Of a stretch of DNA of 64,000 nucleotides, positions 34,620-43,461 are shown one piece after another. Within the stretch, counting starts at the first letter, position 1. Each line of letters opens with the position of its first letter. The stretch is taken from contig NZ_JADPCH010000001.1 in assembly GCF_015670745.1 (NCBI RefSeq), positions 155,088-219,087 on the forward strand, read 5' to 3'. The notes beneath the pieces were generated by a model, which ran no database searches, had not been told where the DNA came from, and saw only the letters and a program-made list of their open reading frames with translations. Source of the DNA: Collinsella aerofaciens (GTDB lineage: Bacteria; Actinomycetota; Coriobacteriia; Coriobacteriales; Coriobacteriaceae). The translations under genes were made by a program, and so were the position numbers.

Positions 34620-37112
34620 ATGACCGCAACCGCCAGCCGAACCACTAACCGCAGGCCCGAGCTTTTGGCCCCCGCCGGAGGCCCGGAGCCCTTTGCCGCC
34701 GCGCTCGCCGCCGGGGCAGACGCCATCTACTGCGGCATGGGCAGCTTCAACGCCCGCCGCAAGGCAACCAACTTTACCGACGAGGCCTTTGAGCAAGCCT
34801 GCCGCGCCGCGCATCTAGCCGGGTCGCGCGTCTACGTCACGGTCAACATCGTCATCAAGCAGTCCGAGATGGGCGATGCACTGCAGCTCATTCATCGCTG
34901 CTCCACGCTGGGCGCCGATGCCTTCATTATCCAGGACTGGGGTCTGTTCTTTGAGGCCAAGCGCACCATGCCCGGCATCGAGACACATATCTCGACCCAG
35001 GCGAACATCCACGACGACCGCGGAACCCTTTGGTGCCGTGAGCAGGGCGCCGACCGCGTGACTCTCTCGCGCGAGCTCTCCATCGACGAGATCGCCGCCA
35101 TTCACAACGCCGCGCCCGATGTGGACCTTGAGGTCTTTAGCCACGGTGCCATCTGCTTTTGCTACTCGGGTCTGTGCCTGCTGTCGAGCTTTGCCATGGC
35201 TGGCCGCTCGGCCAACCGCGGCATGTGCGCCCAGCCCTGCCGCCTACCCTACGAGCTAATTGACGAGAACGGCCGCTCGCTCTCCCCTGCCGGTCGCGAG
35301 CGCGCGCTGTGCCCGCGCGACACCAACACTTCGCAGCTTGTTCGCCGTCTGTATGACGCCGGCGCCGCATCGCTCAAGCTCGAGGGCCGCATGAAGGCCC
35401 CCGATTACGTGTATTCCATCGTCGACGTGTATCGTCATCAGATTGATGACATGCTGGCCGATGTTTCGACCTCTAAGGATGAGGATGCGGCCCGCCAGCG
35501 ACAGCTCAAGCGCTGCTTTAACCGCGACTTTACGCACGCCTATCAGGACGGCACCTCGGGCGATGAGATGATGAGCTATGAGCGTTCCAACAACCGCGGC
35601 CAGATCGTGGGCACGGTGCTGGGCAGCCGCCCGGCCAACCGCGATGTGCGCGGCCTTAAGCCCGACGACCGCCGTCGCCGCGCCGCCATCGCCCGCATTG
35701 AGCTGTTTGAGCCCGTGGGCAAGGGCGACCTGCTGGAGCTTCGCCACGACGATGAGTTCGACCAATTCCTGACCACCATCGCCGCCGATGATGCCGCCGC
35801 GGGCGACATCATCGAATGTCGCGTTCCCCGCAGCATGCCTGAGGGCTGCCGCGTCCGCGTGATTCGCAGTCAGCGTGCCATTGACGCCGCCGGCGCCGCG
35901 CTCAAGCGCGATGTGCTGCGCCGTCGCGCCGTGGATGTAACCGTCGTGGCACGTTTGGGTGAACCGTTTGCCGTCACGCTTACTTGCTGCGACGACCCAT
36001 CGCTTACGGCCACGGGCACAGGCTTCACCGTCGAGGCCGCCAAGACCCGTGCCGTCGAGGCGGCAGACCTGGTTGAGCATGTGGGCCGCATGGGCTCCTC
36101 GCCCTTCGAGGCAGCGAGCTTTGATGTGGCGCTCGATAAGGGCTGCGGCATGGGCTTCTCCGCTGTGCACAAGGTGCGCGCCGCCGCCTGCAAGGCGCTG
36201 GAGGAGGCCATTCTGGCACCGTATGACGAGCGTGCCCGCACGCTCGAGCTGCCGGTGCTCGACAAATGTACGCGGCCCATGCCCGAGCACTACCGCGACG
36301 AGCCGCAGATCTGCGCCACCGTCACCTCGCTCGAGGCCGCCGAGGCCGCTCGCGCCGAGGGTGTAACGCGCATCTACATGACCACCGACGCACTCGATGC
36401 GGCCGAGCTCTCCCCCGCCGATGCATTTGAGCAGGGCATCGTACCCGTACTCGACGAGGTCTGCCGCGCCGTCGACCACGAGCGCGTCGATCCCTGGATC
36501 AATGCCGGAGCTACCGTCGCCGTCGGTAATATCTCCGAGCTCGCCGTAGCCGCGCGGGCCGGCGCCACGGCCGAAATTCGCTCTTGCCTGCCGGTGCACA
36601 ACACGCCCTGCATGGAGGCGCTTGCCGAGCGCGGAGCCGGTGCGTTTTGGCTCTCGCCCGAAATCACGCTCGACGAGATTGTCTCGCTCGGTGCCGCCGC
36701 GCCCGCGGCTTTGGGCATCACCGTCTTTGGCCGCCCGCGCGTCATGACAAGCGAGCATTGCATTCTGCAGGTTGCCAACGGCTGCATCCACGATTGTGTC
36801 AACTGCCGTCTGCGTGCCCGCAAGCTCTCGCTCAAGAATATCGACGGAAAGGTCATGCCCGTCCGCACCGACATCCACGGCCGCTCTCGCCTGTACGATG
36901 CCTACCCCATCGACCTCACGCCGCAGGTTCCTCAGCTGCTCGATGCCGGCGTGCGTCGTCTCATGGTGGACGGAACGCTGCTCGAGGCAGATGAGGTGGG
37001 CCGTGCCGTCGCCCGCGTCCGTCGTGCCGTCGAAGCCGCGCAGGCCGGCCGCAAGCCCGCCGCCCGCCTACGCGGGGCGACCTCGGGCTGCATGTTTGTG
37101 GGAATCAGCTAA
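34620..37112 (+). CDS. U32 family peptidase (collagenase-like/RlhA type)
   Basis: 830 aa. Starts with the U32 core ELLAPAGGPEPFAAALAAGADAIYCG and contains the family signature EVFSHGAICFCYSGLCLLSS (about residues 176-195), followed by NRGMCAQPCR whose cysteines may bind an Fe-S cluster, and ASLKLEGRMK. The second half carries the DUF3656-like and duplicated C-terminal region with CMEAL, NGCIHDCVNCRLRARKL. Some U32 proteins (RlhA, TrhP, UbiU/V) act in RNA hydroxylation or quinone synthesis rather than proteolysis; this long form resembles RlhA-type tRNA/rRNA hydroxylation proteins. The gene just downstream also modifies RNA. Confidence 0.88.
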   Translation: MTATASRTTNRRPELLAPAGGPEPFAAALAAGADAIYCGMGSFNARRKATNFTDEAFEQACRAAHLAGSRVYVTVNIVIKQSEMGDALQLIHRCSTLGADAFIIQDWGLFFEAKRTMPGIETHISTQANIHDDRGTLWCREQGADRVTLSRELSIDEIAAIHNAAPDVDLEVFSHGAICFCYSGLCLLSSFAMAGRSANRGMCAQPCRLPYELIDENGRSLSPAGRERALCPRDTNTSQLVRRLYDAGAASLKLEGRMKAPDYVYSIVDVYRHQIDDMLADVSTSKDEDAARQRQLKRCFNRDFTHAYQDGTSGDEMMSYERSNNRGQIVGTVLGSRPANRDVRGLKPDDRRRRAAIARIELFEPVGKGDLLELRHDDEFDQFLTTIAADDAAAGDIIECRVPRSMPEGCRVRVIRSQRAIDAAGAALKRDVLRRRAVDVTVVARLGEPFAVTLTCCDDPSLTATGTGFTVEAAKTRAVEAADLVEHVGRMGSSPFEAASFDVALDKGCGMGFSAVHKVRAAACKALEEAILAPYDERARTLELPVLDKCTRPMPEHYRDEPQICATVTSLEAAEAARAEGVTRIYMTTDALDAAELSPADAFEQGIVPVLDEVCRAVDHERVDPWINAGATVAVGNISELAVAARAGATAEIRSCLPVHNTPCMEALAERGAGAFWLSPEITLDEIVSLGAAAPAALGITVFGRPRVMTSEHCILQVANGCIHDCVNCRLRARKLSLKNIDGKVMPVRTDIHGRSRLYDAYPIDLTPQVPQLLDAGVRRLMVDGTLLEADEVGRAVARVRRAVEAAQAGRKPAARLRGATSGCMFVGIS

Positions 37113-37127
37113 CCGAAAGGCTTACAC

Positions 37128-37787
37128 GTGAACGAAGAACCTCAAGTCCTCTACTGCGACGCCTGGCTCATGGCCATCGACAAGCCCGCCGGCATGATCG
37201 TCCACGGCGACGGCACCGGCGAGCGCACACTCACCGACTACGCCAGCGACCTGCTGCTGGCGATGGGCGACGGCTTTGCCGCGACCGATATGCAGCCGCT
37301 CAACCGCCTAGACCGCGACACCACCGGCGTGGTGCTGTTCTCGCTCGACAAGCAGACGCAGCCCACCTTTGACCAGATGGTCATCGACCACGCTTTCGAA
37401 AAGCACTACCTGGCGCTCGCCGAGGGCAAGATCGACTGGAACGAAAAGCTCATCGACAAGCCCATCGCCCGCGACCGTCACGACAGCCGCAAGATGCGCG
37501 TCGGCGCCAGCGGCAAGCCGTCTCAGACGCGCGTGAAGGTGCTCAAGCGTCTTAAGAGCCGTCGTGGCCTGCCCACGCGCTCGTATATCGATGTCGAGCT
37601 GCTCACCGGCCGCAAGCACCAAATCCGTGTGCATCTGGCGAGCGAGCGTCATCCCCTGGTAGGCGACGACCTGTACGGAACGCCGCGTCCCTGCGGCCTG
37701 ATGCTCCACGCCCACAGCGTGTCCTTCACGCATCCCGTAACCGGCGAGCACATCCACATCGAAGCCCCCTGCCCCTGGGAGCCCTAA
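37128..37787 (+). CDS. RluA family 23S rRNA/tRNA pseudouridine synthase
   Basis: 219 aa. The catalytic motif is NRLDRDTTGVVLFS (about residues 62-75, with the active-site Asp) and the C-terminal signature is TGRKHQIRVHLASERHPLVGDDLYG. There is no S4 domain at the N-terminus. It starts 15 nt after the U32 gene and is presumably cotranscribed. The position modified cannot be told from sequence. The hairpin at 37789-37821 begins right after the stop. Confidence 0.9.
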   Translation: MNEEPQVLYCDAWLMAIDKPAGMIVHGDGTGERTLTDYASDLLLAMGDGFAATDMQPLNRLDRDTTGVVLFSLDKQTQPTFDQMVIDHAFEKHYLALAEGKIDWNEKLIDKPIARDRHDSRKMRVGASGKPSQTRVKVLKRLKSRRGLPTRSYIDVELLTGRKHQIRVHLASERHPLVGDDLYGTPRPCGLMLHAHSVSFTHPVTGEHIHIEAPCPWEP

Positions 37788-37788
37788 A

Positions 37789-37821
37789 CCACCACAATCG
37801 GGACAGGCACCTTTGTGGTGG
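37789..37821 (+). terminator. CCACCACAA hairpin with GTTTTG, copy 1
   Basis: CCACCACAA and TTGTGGTGG enclose a GGGACAGG-containing loop and are followed by GTTTTG, one nt after the pseudouridine synthase stop. The same 33-nt module recurs at 38159-38191, differing by a few loop bases. A terminator that is also a dispersed repeat. Confidence 0.75.
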
Positions 37822-37855
37822 TTTTGCCGCAATGGCTCAGCCGCGGTCCCAAAAC

Positions 37856-38072
37856 GTCTCGATCTGTAACAGTTAGAGACCATTTTCCGGTCGGTCTGTT
37901 ACAGATCGAGACATTCGAATCCCCCTCAAGGGAAAATCTCAATCTGTAACAATAACTCGGCAAAATCGGTCCCAGATGTTACAGATTGAGACAAAGGGAC
38001 GGTGCGGTTCGGAAGTATCTCACTCTGTAACATCTAACCCACTTTTAACGGTCCAGTTGTTACAGACGTAGA
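37856..38072. repeat. three palindromes with ATCTGTAACA arms at 80-bp spacing
   Basis: Unit 1: arms 37856-37871 and 37897-37912, 16 bp perfect (GTCTCGATCTGTAACA). Unit 2: arms 37937-37951 and 37977-37991, 15 bp perfect, with CAATCTG matched by CAGATTG. Unit 3: arms 38018-38032 and 38058-38072, 12 of 15. Loops of about 25 nt are not conserved except a GGTC. The left arms start 80 and 81 bp apart. They lie between the convergent pseudouridine synthase and deoR genes; the 430-nt gap has no coding sequence. Confidence 0.85.
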
Positions 38073-38089
38073 CAAACCGGTAGACAACG

Positions 38090-38125
38090 AAAGCGGCAAC
38101 GCCCGTGATGGACGTTGCCGCTTTT
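38090..38125. terminator. bidirectional hairpin terminator
   Basis: AAAGCGGCAACG pairs with CGTTGCCGCTTT around an 11-nt loop, followed by a T on the plus strand. It lies in the convergent gap and can stop transcription from either side; the T-run is short. Confidence 0.7.
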
Positions 38126-38158
38126 CTATTGAGAAAACTACTCGGTTTCCGTTGCTAA

Positions 38159-38191
38159 CCACCACAATGGGGACAGGCCCCTTTGTGGTGG
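38159..38191 (-). repeat. CCACCACAA hairpin, copy 2
   Basis: Same module as 37789-37821 with loop changes (GGGGACAGGCCCC). It is 26 nt past the deoR stop, so the two copies bracket the convergent gap at the ends of both genes. Orientation on the plus strand is the same as copy 1. Confidence 0.75.
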
Positions 38192-38217
38192 TTTTGGCCT
38201 TAGCCCGTCCCCTGCTG

Positions 38218-38964
38218 CTAGACCGTGATGACGTTGTCCATTGCCCGGTACTTGGCGGGGACCTCGCCTGCGGTAATAATCGTTGCGTCGCGGAAGTCCG
38301 CGAACTTGACGGGCGCCACCATGCCAAATTTACTGGCGTCCGAGATTACGAAGCGTTTGGCGGTATGGCGCATCGAGATACGCTTGACCTGTGCTTCCTC
38401 GATATCCGGTGTGGTGAGACCTTGCTCGGCCGCGATGCCGTTGGATCCCCAAAAGCCGCAGTTGAAGTTATAGCGGTCCAGGGTTGCCAAGGCATCGGGG
38501 CCAACGAGCGCCTCGGTCTCGGGTTTGAGCTCGCCGCCCAGCACCACGGTACGCATGCCGCGCAAAGCAAGGTGCTGAGCATGGAGCACGGAATCGGTCA
38601 CATAGGTGACGCCGTCGAGACGCGGAAGATGCTCGATGAGCTTGAGGGTCGTTGAGCCCGAATCGATATACACAAAGCTATCGGGCTCCACCAGGGCCGC
38701 GGCACGAGCACAGATGCGCTCCTTGTCATCGTTATGGAGATCACTGCGTTCGCTGATCGTCAAGTCGCGCGTCACGTGCGCGCGCTCCAGACTCGTCGCA
38801 CCTCCGTGCACCTTGGCGATACGGTGCGCGCGGTCGAGCGTTTGCAAGTCACGGCGAATGGTGGACGGTGTCACGCCCAGGGCCTCGGCAAGTTCCGGCA
38901 CGGTAACCGAGCCGGCCTGCTGCACCATCGACACGATCGCATTGAGCCTATCTTCCGCAAGCAT
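38218..38964 (-). CDS. DeoR/GlpR family transcriptional regulator
   Basis: 248 aa. N-terminal DeoR HTH (RLNAIVSMVQQAGSVTVPELAEALGVTPSTIRRDLQTLD, here given in parts: HTH at about residues 6-45) and a C-terminal ligand-binding domain with FVYIDSGSTTLKLIEHL and KFGMVAPVKFADFRDATIIT, like repressors that sense phosphorylated sugars. It starts 3 nt after the oxidoreductase gene and is cotranscribed with it. The likely operator is the GGCTATGCGC repeat pair upstream of that gene. Confidence 0.9.
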   Translation of the reverse strand: MLAEDRLNAIVSMVQQAGSVTVPELAEALGVTPSTIRRDLQTLDRAHRIAKVHGGATSLERAHVTRDLTISERSDLHNDDKERICARAAALVEPDSFVYIDSGSTTLKLIEHLPRLDGVTYVTDSVLHAQHLALRGMRTVVLGGELKPETEALVGPDALATLDRYNFNCGFWGSNGIAAEQGLTTPDIEEAQVKRISMRHTAKRFVISDASKFGMVAPVKFADFRDATIITAGEVPAKYRAMDNVITV

Positions 38965-38967
38965 CGC

Positions 38968-40047
38968 TTACTCCTCCTCGGGGTACACGACTCCCCAATC
39001 GGCGCGGAGCTTGGTCATAAGCTCCATAACATCAGAAGCATATTCCAGCAGCTCGCGCTTGGAGTCGTCGCCGGCAACGGCCTTCTCAAGATCGGCCATC
39101 TCATAGCAAAGGGCGTAAGCTTCGGTGCCGGCGTGAACCTCCTCGCGGTGGCCGTCCACAGTCCACACGATGGTCGCGTGATCGGCGCGCGGATACTCGT
39201 TGACCTCGATATAGCACTTGTCGAAGCTGATGACCGAGCGCTTGGGCTGCTTGGAGTGGAGCGTAAGGCTCACAACACCCAGCTGCTGCTCGGCGTTACG
39301 GCAGACAATGCCGCCCGCAACGTCGACACCGGTCTCACAGGTGTTGCCCAGCGAGACAACCTCAGCGGGCTGGCTCGCCATAAAGAGGCGCATAACGGAG
39401 AGCGCATACACGCCAATGTCGAGCATGGCGCCACCGGCAAGGCTACGGTTGTAGAAGCGGTTGGTCAGGTCGCCGTACTCCTTATAGCTGCCAAAGTTGA
39501 GCTGAGCGAGATTCATGCGGCCGAACTCGCCGACATCCATGCGACGACGCAGCTCCTGATACAAGGGCATGTGAAGCACCGTGGTGGCGTCCATAAGGAC
39601 CACGTTGTGCTCGTCGGCAATGGCGCGGGCCTCGTCAAGCTCGGCGGAATTGAGGGTAATGGCCTTCTCGCAGAGCACGTGCTTGCCAGCTGCCAGAGCG
39701 GCTCGCAGATAGGTGATATGCGTGTTGTGCGGCGTGGTGATATAGACTGCGTCAATGTCCGGATCGGCGTAGAGATCCTCGACCGTGCCATAGACCTTCT
39801 CAACGCCATACTGCTCTGCAAAAGCCTGAGCCTTGGACAGCGTGCGGTTGGCAACGCCCGCGAGCTTTCGGCCGGCAAGGGCGAGAGACTGAGCCATCTG
39901 GTTGGCGATAACGCCACACCCAATTACAGCCCAACGAAGCTCGGGAGCCGTAAAGATGTCGTTTGGGAACGGCTGATTCTGGACCGAGGCAAACGCCGCC
40001 TTTGCGGCTGCCTCGGCGTCGAGCGGAGCCTGTTTGGAATCTGCCAT
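38968..40047 (-). CDS. Gfo/Idh/MocA family oxidoreductase
   Basis: 359 aa. The Rossmann motif is AVIGCGVIANQMAQSLA (about residues 29-45) and the family signature is VLCEKAITLNSAELDEA with the catalytic-type Lys; the C-terminal domain has GGAMLDIGVYALSVMRLF. Members oxidise or reduce sugars and cyclitols with NAD(P). The N-terminus is about 25 residues longer than most. The substrate is unknown; the cotranscribed DeoR regulator suggests sugar catabolism. Confidence 0.88.
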   Translation of the reverse strand: MADSKQAPLDAEAAAKAAFASVQNQPFPNDIFTAPELRWAVIGCGVIANQMAQSLALAGRKLAGVANRTLSKAQAFAEQYGVEKVYGTVEDLYADPDIDAVYITTPHNTHITYLRAALAAGKHVLCEKAITLNSAELDEARAIADEHNVVLMDATTVLHMPLYQELRRRMDVGEFGRMNLAQLNFGSYKEYGDLTNRFYNRSLAGGAMLDIGVYALSVMRLFMASQPAEVVSLGNTCETGVDVAGGIVCRNAEQQLGVVSLTLHSKQPKRSVISFDKCYIEVNEYPRADHATIVWTVDGHREEVHAGTEAYALCYEMADLEKAVAGDDSKRELLEYASDVMELMTKLRADWGVVYPEEE

Positions 40048-40184
40048 GATGTGCCTCCTGAGTCATCGGAAGTCCTTCATTTCTAACAAACCTATAGTCG
40101 CACAATTGCGCGCGTATCTGCTCGTGTTTGCGTATTTATTTGCTTATCGGTCATTATTTAGCCATAGTTGGCAGATGTTTGCGC

Positions 40185-40216
40185 GGCTATGCGCATTGTC
40201 GCGCAAGGCTATGCGC
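40185..40216 (-). promoter_or_regulatory. direct repeat GGCTATGCGC, candidate DeoR operator
   Basis: GGCTATGCGC occurs at 40185-40194 and 40207-40216, 22 bp apart (two helical turns), with further GCGCA/TGCGC pairs around it. It lies about 140 nt upstream of the oxidoreductase-deoR operon. DeoR-type repressors often use spaced direct repeats. It is in an otherwise AT-rich promoter region (40048-40240). Confidence 0.45.
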
Positions 40217-40376
40217 GTAAATGCGCATGCGACGATCCTTGTGAAACATAAAGGGGCGGAACACCAAAGCCCTAAAAGACAGACCCAGCTGTATTACTTC
40301 ACCCCTCTGGGGGCATCAGACATCAAAGGATCGTCCCAAACTGCCGGCACATAGAGACTGTCCCCCCAACGACTGG

Positions 40377-40485
40377 TCATTTAAGTCTGTCCCCAATGAA
40401 TGGTCGTCCCCAGCTGCCGACAGAAAATGAACGCCCCCAGGTGCCGGCATTTCAACGGCCACTCATTTAAGTCTGTCCCCAATGA
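40377..40485. repeat. 23-bp direct repeat beginning TCATTTAAGTCTGTCC
   Basis: Exact 23-nt copies at 40377-40399 and 40463-40485, 86 bp apart. Between and before them are related words (CTGTCCCC, CTGCCGGCAC, GGTGCCGGCA). The stretch marks the border between the metabolic block and the S10-spc half operon (40241-40497). No gene seen. Confidence 0.8.
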
Positions 40486-40497
40486 GTAGGGATAGAA

Positions 40498-40531
40498 AAA
40501 GGCCCGGGTGCCGTGGGGCATCCGGGCCTTT
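40498..40531 (-). terminator. intrinsic terminator after rplX
   Basis: AAAGGCCCGG and CCGGGCCTTT pair around a 14-nt loop, followed by TTTTT on the minus strand, 27 nt past the rplX stop. It shows that the ribosomal transcript really ends after L24 here. Confidence 0.88.
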
Positions 40532-40557
40532 GCTAGCAACTTGATGTTGCGGGCAGC

Positions 40558-40863
40558 TTAGAACTTGTGGCCGCACTTCTTGCAGACGCGCAGCTTGTTC
40601 TTGCCGTCCTTCTCGTGACCGACGCGGGTAACCTTACCGCACTCGGGGCAGACGAGATTGACGTTGGAGGCGTCGATGGGAGCCTCCTGCGAAACGATGC
40701 CGCCCTGCTGGTTGGCAGCGTTGGGCTTGACGGCCTTCTTGACGACCGAAACGCCCTCGACAACGACCTTGTTCTCGGCGGGGAGAGCACGCAGGATAAC
40801 GCCCTGCTTGCCGCGATCCTTACCAGAGAGAACCTGGACCTTATCGCCCTTCTTGATATACAT
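40558..40863 (-). CDS. rplX: 50S ribosomal protein L24
   Basis: 101 aa with the KOW motif at the N-terminus ([22 protein letters not shown], residues 3-24) and the C-terminal [13 protein letters not shown]...CKKCGHKF, a four-Cys zinc-ribbon-like extension found in many actinobacterial and other L24 proteins. L24 starts assembly of the 50S subunit. It is the last gene of this unit; a terminator follows where rplE would normally be. Confidence 0.97.
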   Translation of the reverse strand: MYIKKGDKVQVLSGKDRGKQGVILRALPAENKVVVEGVSVVKKAVKPNAANQQGGIVSQEAPIDASNVNLVCPECGKVTRVGHEKDGKNKLRVCKKCGHKF

Positions 40864-40876
40864 ATATCTCCCCTAA

Positions 40877-41245
40877 CTACAGGGTCTCGGGAGCGAGCGA
40901 GACGATCTTCATGTACTTCTTGTCACGAAGCTCGCGAGCGACGGGCCCGAAGATACGGGTGCCGACGGGCGAACCATCGTTGTTGATGACAACGCAGGCG
41001 TTCTCATCAAAGCGAATGTAGGAGCCATCCTTGCGGCGGATCTCCTTAACGGTGCGAACGACGACGCAACGGACAACGTCCTTCTTCTTGACGTTGGCGC
41101 CAGGAGTAGCCTCCTGGACAGCACCGATGAACACATCGCCGATGCCTGCATAACGACGCTTGGAACCGCCAAGCACCTTGATGCAGCGAATCTTGCGAGC
41201 GCCGGAGTTGTCGGCGACGTTCAGCATGGTTTGCATCTGAATCAT
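40877..41245 (-). CDS. rplN: 50S ribosomal protein L14
   Basis: 122 aa beginning [19 protein letters not shown] and containing [17 protein letters not shown], the diagnostic L14 segments. L14 binds 23S rRNA and contacts the 30S subunit. GGAGGAA precedes the ATG. It is 13 nt upstream of rplX, and 118 nt separate it from rpsQ. Confidence 0.98.
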   Translation of the reverse strand: MIQMQTMLNVADNSGARKIRCIKVLGGSKRRYAGIGDVFIGAVQEATPGANVKKKDVVRCVVVRTVKEIRRKDGSYIRFDENACVVINNDGSPVGTRIFGPVARELRDKKYMKIVSLAPETL

Positions 41246-41363
41246 GGTAGATGTTCCTCCGAACTAAGAACCGAAGAGAGGTGCGCAGCCTTTATACGGC
41301 CCGTGGTATGCAAGCCAGGCATACGCACATCTTCGGAAACGTACAAGTCGTAAGAGCGACTGC

Positions 41364-41624
41364 TTATTTAGCGCGCTCGACGACCTCGATGAGGCGCCAA
41401 CGCTTCATCTTGGACATAGGACGGGTCTCCATAACGCGGACGGTATCGCCCACGCCAGCCGTGCACTCCTCGTCGTGAGCGTGCAGCTTCTTGGAGCTGG
41501 TCATCATCTTGCCGTACTTGGGGTGACGCTTGCGCTCGGTGATGGTGACAACAATGGTCTTGGCACCGGAGACGGAGGTAACGACACCCGTACGGACCTT
41601 ACGCGAGTTACGCGAATCAGTCAT
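41364..41624 (-). CDS. rpsQ: 30S ribosomal protein S17
   Basis: 86 aa. Family segments are RTGVVTSVSGAKTIVVTI, KRHPKYGK and GDTVRVMETRPMSKMKRWRL. S17 is a primary 16S-rRNA binding protein. It starts 16 nt after rpmC. Confidence 0.98.
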   Translation of the reverse strand: MTDSRNSRKVRTGVVTSVSGAKTIVVTITERKRHPKYGKMMTSSKKLHAHDEECTAGVGDTVRVMETRPMSKMKRWRLIEVVERAK

Positions 41625-41640
41625 GTTCTCTCCTTAGGTC

Positions 41641-41856
41641 CTACTCGGCGACAGCGGACTTCTCCGCTGCGATCTCGCGGGCGCGCTGCTCCGTGAGGAC
41701 GCGAGCGATGTCCTTCTTCACGGTGTTGACGCGAGCGGTGTTGTCCAGCTGGCTGGTGGCCATCTGGAAACGAAGGTTAAAGAGCTCGGCGCGCATTTCC
41801 TTCAGCTTCTCAACGAGCTGAGCGTCCGAGAGCTCACGAATCTCTGCGGGCTTCAT
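41641..41856 (-). CDS. rpmC: 50S ribosomal protein L29
   Basis: 71 aa starting [21 protein letters not shown] and with ELFNLRFQMATSQLDNT, standard L29. L29 lies at the polypeptide exit tunnel. The start overlaps the rplP stop by 1 nt, suggesting coupled translation. Confidence 0.98.
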   Translation of the reverse strand: MKPAEIRELSDAQLVEKLKEMRAELFNLRFQMATSQLDNTARVNTVKKDIARVLTEQRAREIAAEKSAVAE

Positions 41857-42359
41857 TAGTTCTCCTCCTTGGCGGCGGCGGCGTCCTCAGCAGCCCACTT
41901 GGCCTCGAGAGCGGCCTCCTCAGCCATCTCCTTCTCGATGCGCTGCTCAGCGTTCTTGGCAGCAACAATCTTGGTCTTGATGGGAAGCTTGTGCTGTGCA
42001 AGACGCAGAGCCTCGCGAGCGACCTCCTCGGGCACGCCCTTGACCTCGAACATGATGCGGCCGGGCTTGACGACGGCCACCCACTCCTCGGGGTTACCCT
42101 TACCAGAACCCATGCGAGTCTCAGCAGGCTTCTTGGTGATGGGCTTATCGGGGAAGATCGTGATGTAGACACGACCGCCACGCTTCATGTAGCGGGTCAT
42201 GGCAATACGAGCGGCCTCGATCTGACGGTTGGTGATCCAATGGGCCTCGAGAGCCTGGATACCAAACTCGCCGAAATGCAGCTCGGTATTACCCTTGGCC
42301 TGGCCCTTCATGGAGCCACGCTGCACCTTGCGGTGAAGAATACGCTTAGGGGCAAGCAC
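41856..42359 (-). CDS. rplP: 50S ribosomal protein L16
   Basis: 167 aa, [19 protein letters not shown] at the start and [24 protein letters not shown]16 normally has about 140 residues; this one carries a C-terminal Ala/Glu-rich tail of about 28 residues ([18 protein letters not shown]). It overlaps rpsC and rpmC by 1 nt each. L16 helps form the A and P site region of the 50S subunit. Confidence 0.97.
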   Translation of the reverse strand: MLAPKRILHRKVQRGSMKGQAKGNTELHFGEFGIQALEAHWITNRQIEAARIAMTRYMKRGGRVYITIFPDKPITKKPAETRMGSGKGNPEEWVAVVKPGRIMFEVKGVPEEVAREALRLAQHKLPIKTKIVAAKNAEQRIEKEMAEEAALEAKWAAEDAAAAKEEN

Positions 42360-43069
42360 TACTGACCCCTCCTCTCGGAGTTACGACGACGAGGACGGGA
42401 AGAGCCCTCGAGTGCAGGGTTGGGAACAGGCTGGCCCGGGAGCTTCTCGCCCAGGTAGATCCAGACCTTCACGCCGCAAGCGCCCATGGTGGTGCTGGCG
42501 ACAGCCGTGCCGTAGTCAATCTTGGCACGGAGGGTGTGCAGAGGCACGCGACCCTCACGGTACCACTCACGACGGCCCATCTCGGCACCGCCGAGACGAC
42601 CGGAGCACTGGATACGGATGCCCTTAGCGCCGGCCTTGCGGGCGGACTGGACAGCCTTACGCATAGCGCGACGGAAGGCAACGCGGCCCTCGAGCTGCTC
42701 GGCGATAGACTGAGCAACGAGGTTGGCGTCGAGCTCGGGGCGCTTGATCTCGACAACGTCGACGGAGAGCTGGCCCTTGGAGACGCCAGCGACCTTCTCG
42801 AGCTCGGTGCGGAGGGTATCGATCTCGGCACCCTTCTTACCGATGACAACGCCGGGGCGAGCGGTGAGGATGATGACCTTCACCTTGTCGCCAGCGCGCT
42901 CGATCTCGACACGGGAGACAGCTGCGCGGGAAAGACGCTTCTCGAGGTACTTGCGGATCTCGAGATCGTTACCGAGGGTCTTAGCGTAATCCTTCTCTGC
43001 GAACCAGCGGGAGCGCCAGTTCTCGGTGATGCCAAGACGGAAGCCGGTGGGGTAGACTTTCTGACCCAT
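42359..43069 (-). CDS. rpsC: 30S ribosomal protein S3
   Basis: 236 aa. [22 protein letters not shown], the KH domain [15 protein letters not shown] (about residues 75-90) and the C-terminal [23 protein letters not shown] are diagnostic. S3 lines the mRNA entry tunnel. It lies 6 nt after rplV. Confidence 0.98.
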   Translation of the reverse strand: MGQKVYPTGFRLGITENWRSRWFAEKDYAKTLGNDLEIRKYLEKRLSRAAVSRVEIERAGDKVKVIILTARPGVVIGKKGAEIDTLRTELEKVAGVSKGQLSVDVVEIKRPELDANLVAQSIAEQLEGRVAFRRAMRKAVQSARKAGAKGIRIQCSGRLGGAEMGRREWYREGRVPLHTLRAKIDYGTAVASTTMGACGVKVWIYLGEKLPGQPVPNPALEGSSRPRRRNSERRGQ

Positions 43070-43075
43070 ACAGCT

Positions 43076-43447
43076 TTACGCCTCCTTTCGAGGAGCAACG
43101 ACGACGGTGATGTGGGAAGTACGCTTCAGAATGCGAGAAGCGGAGCCCTTGGCGCGGGGACGGATGCGCTTAAGCGTCGGACCCTCGTCAACATAGGCAG
43201 CGGCGACAACCAGGTTGTCGGCACGCAGACCGTTGTTGTTCTCGGCGTTCGCAACGGCGGAACGGAGAACCTTCTCGACATCCACGGCAACGGCGCGGTC
43301 GCAGAAGTGGAGGATGTCGAAGGCCTGAGCGACAGGCTTGCGGCGGATCAGATCGACCACCAGGCGGGCCTTGCTGGGGGAAACACGCACGTACTTAGCG
43401 ACGGCGCGAACCTCGGTGGCCTCAGTTTCAATAGACTTAGTTGCCAT
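43076..43447 (-). CDS. rplV: 50S ribosomal protein L22
   Basis: 123 aa. Family motifs are [19 protein letters not shown] and [22 protein letters not shown]22 lines the exit tunnel. It is 14 nt after rpsS. Confidence 0.98.
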   Translation of the reverse strand: MATKSIETEATEVRAVAKYVRVSPSKARLVVDLIRRKPVAQAFDILHFCDRAVAVDVEKVLRSAVANAENNNGLRADNLVVAAAYVDEGPTLKRIRPRAKGSASRILKRTSHITVVVAPRKEA

Positions 43448-43461
43448 TTACGGTTAACCCC

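Noticed and set aside
37856..38072. CRISPR or riboswitch
   Set aside because: Only three palindromes, no identical repeats, and located between convergent gene ends rather than in a leader.
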